Translations under genes and position numbers: made by a program
Part shown: positions 50,119 to 50,245 of the stretch, one piece after another
Layout: every line of letters begins with the position of its first letter
Numbering within the stretch: position 1 is the stretch's first letter
The notes under the pieces: model-generated
Seen by the model: the letters and a program-made list of their open reading frames with translations, nothing else
What the model was told of the DNA's origin: nothing
Databases searched by the model: none
Origin: Aeromonas schubertii
GTDB lineage: Bacteria; Pseudomonadota; Gammaproteobacteria; Enterobacterales; Aeromonadaceae
NCBI RefSeq assembly: GCF_000820105.1
Contig: NZ_CDDB01000067.1
Span: 1 to 50,245 of the forward strand
Reading direction: 5' to 3'
Length of the DNA stretch: 50,245 nt

Positions 50119-50245
50119 TCTGACCCAGCAATCGTGGACACCGGGTTAAGCAGCTACCTTCTCAAACTCCTCTGGGGTTTGGTAACCCAAAGTGCTGTGC
50201 AGGCGATGTCGATTGTAATCGACCTCTATGTACTCGAATACCCTT
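50116..50245 (-). mobile_element. IS3-family insertion sequence, one end only
   Basis: The element starts with TGATCTGACCCAGCAATC, in the style of IS3-family terminal repeats, and contains the 3' end of an IS3-type transposase reading inward. The other end, and so any target-site duplication, is outside the window. It interrupts a solute-binding protein gene. Confidence 0.75.
50146..50245 (-). CDS. IS3-family transposase OrfB, C-terminal fragment
   Basis: The last 32 codons of a transposase run from the window edge to a TAA at 50148-50146. The end reads [18 protein letters not shown] and then [12 protein letters not shown], the classic C-terminus of IS3-family OrfB (DDE integrase core, after the catalytic glutamate). 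The gene is partial only because the window ends. Confidence 0.8.
   Translation of the reverse strand, partial: RVFEYIEVDYNRHRLHSTLGYQTPEEFEKVAA

Overview
This window looks like a high-GC gammaproteobacterial chromosome, most probably Aeromonas. The grounds are a complete, tightly packed type II secretion cluster in the Aeromonas exe order (C to N). It is set among genes whose order partly follows the enterobacterial map: yihD-srkA-dsbA, tex-greB, ompR-envZ-pckA-hslO-hslR and yrfG-nudE. The genus assignment is inference from gene order and protein resemblance; no search was run.

Layout. 1-4400: small hypothetical and DUF genes around pgi. 4410-7243: a copper-export operon (copA-cueR) behind a MerR-type promoter. 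7375-12121: a membrane diguanylate cyclase, yihD, ccoG, srkA and dsbA. 12172-14980 (minus): tex and greB. 15122-18819: an MscS-type channel and the ompR-envZ operon. 18877-21983 (minus): pckA and the redox/heat-shock pair hslR-hslO. 22177-33467: exeCDEFGHIJKLMN, almost all overlapping or abutting except for a 150-bp gap between exeF and exeG that holds a degenerate inverted REP-like pair. 33511-38438: a LuxR-type regulator, tyrS, and a LysR regulator divergent from an Old-Yellow-Enzyme-like oxidoreductase plus a LysE-type exporter. 38475-41965: yrfG, nudE, cysQ and a Na+/H+ antiporter. 42170-46884: metH and rimK.

46885-50245 is an accessory region. It starts with chained hairpins and two tandem copies (about 340 bp each) of a highly structured non-coding repeat. 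The main hairpin of this repeat differs in sequence between copies yet stays fully base-paired. Next come two overlapping minus-strand genes that are visibly richer in A+T than the rest. They encode a RecF/SMC-like AAA ATPase and a TOPRIM/DUF4435-like protein, the architecture of the PARIS (AriA-AriB) anti-phage system. The region ends with a periplasmic solute-binding protein gene cut after 48 codons by the end of an IS3-family element that runs off the window.

No rRNA, tRNA or CRISPR array was recognised. The most interesting parts are the PARIS-like pair, the covarying tandem repeat beside it, and several unexplained perfect dyads: upstream of pckA, between the LuxR gene and tyrS, and upstream of the ATPase gene.
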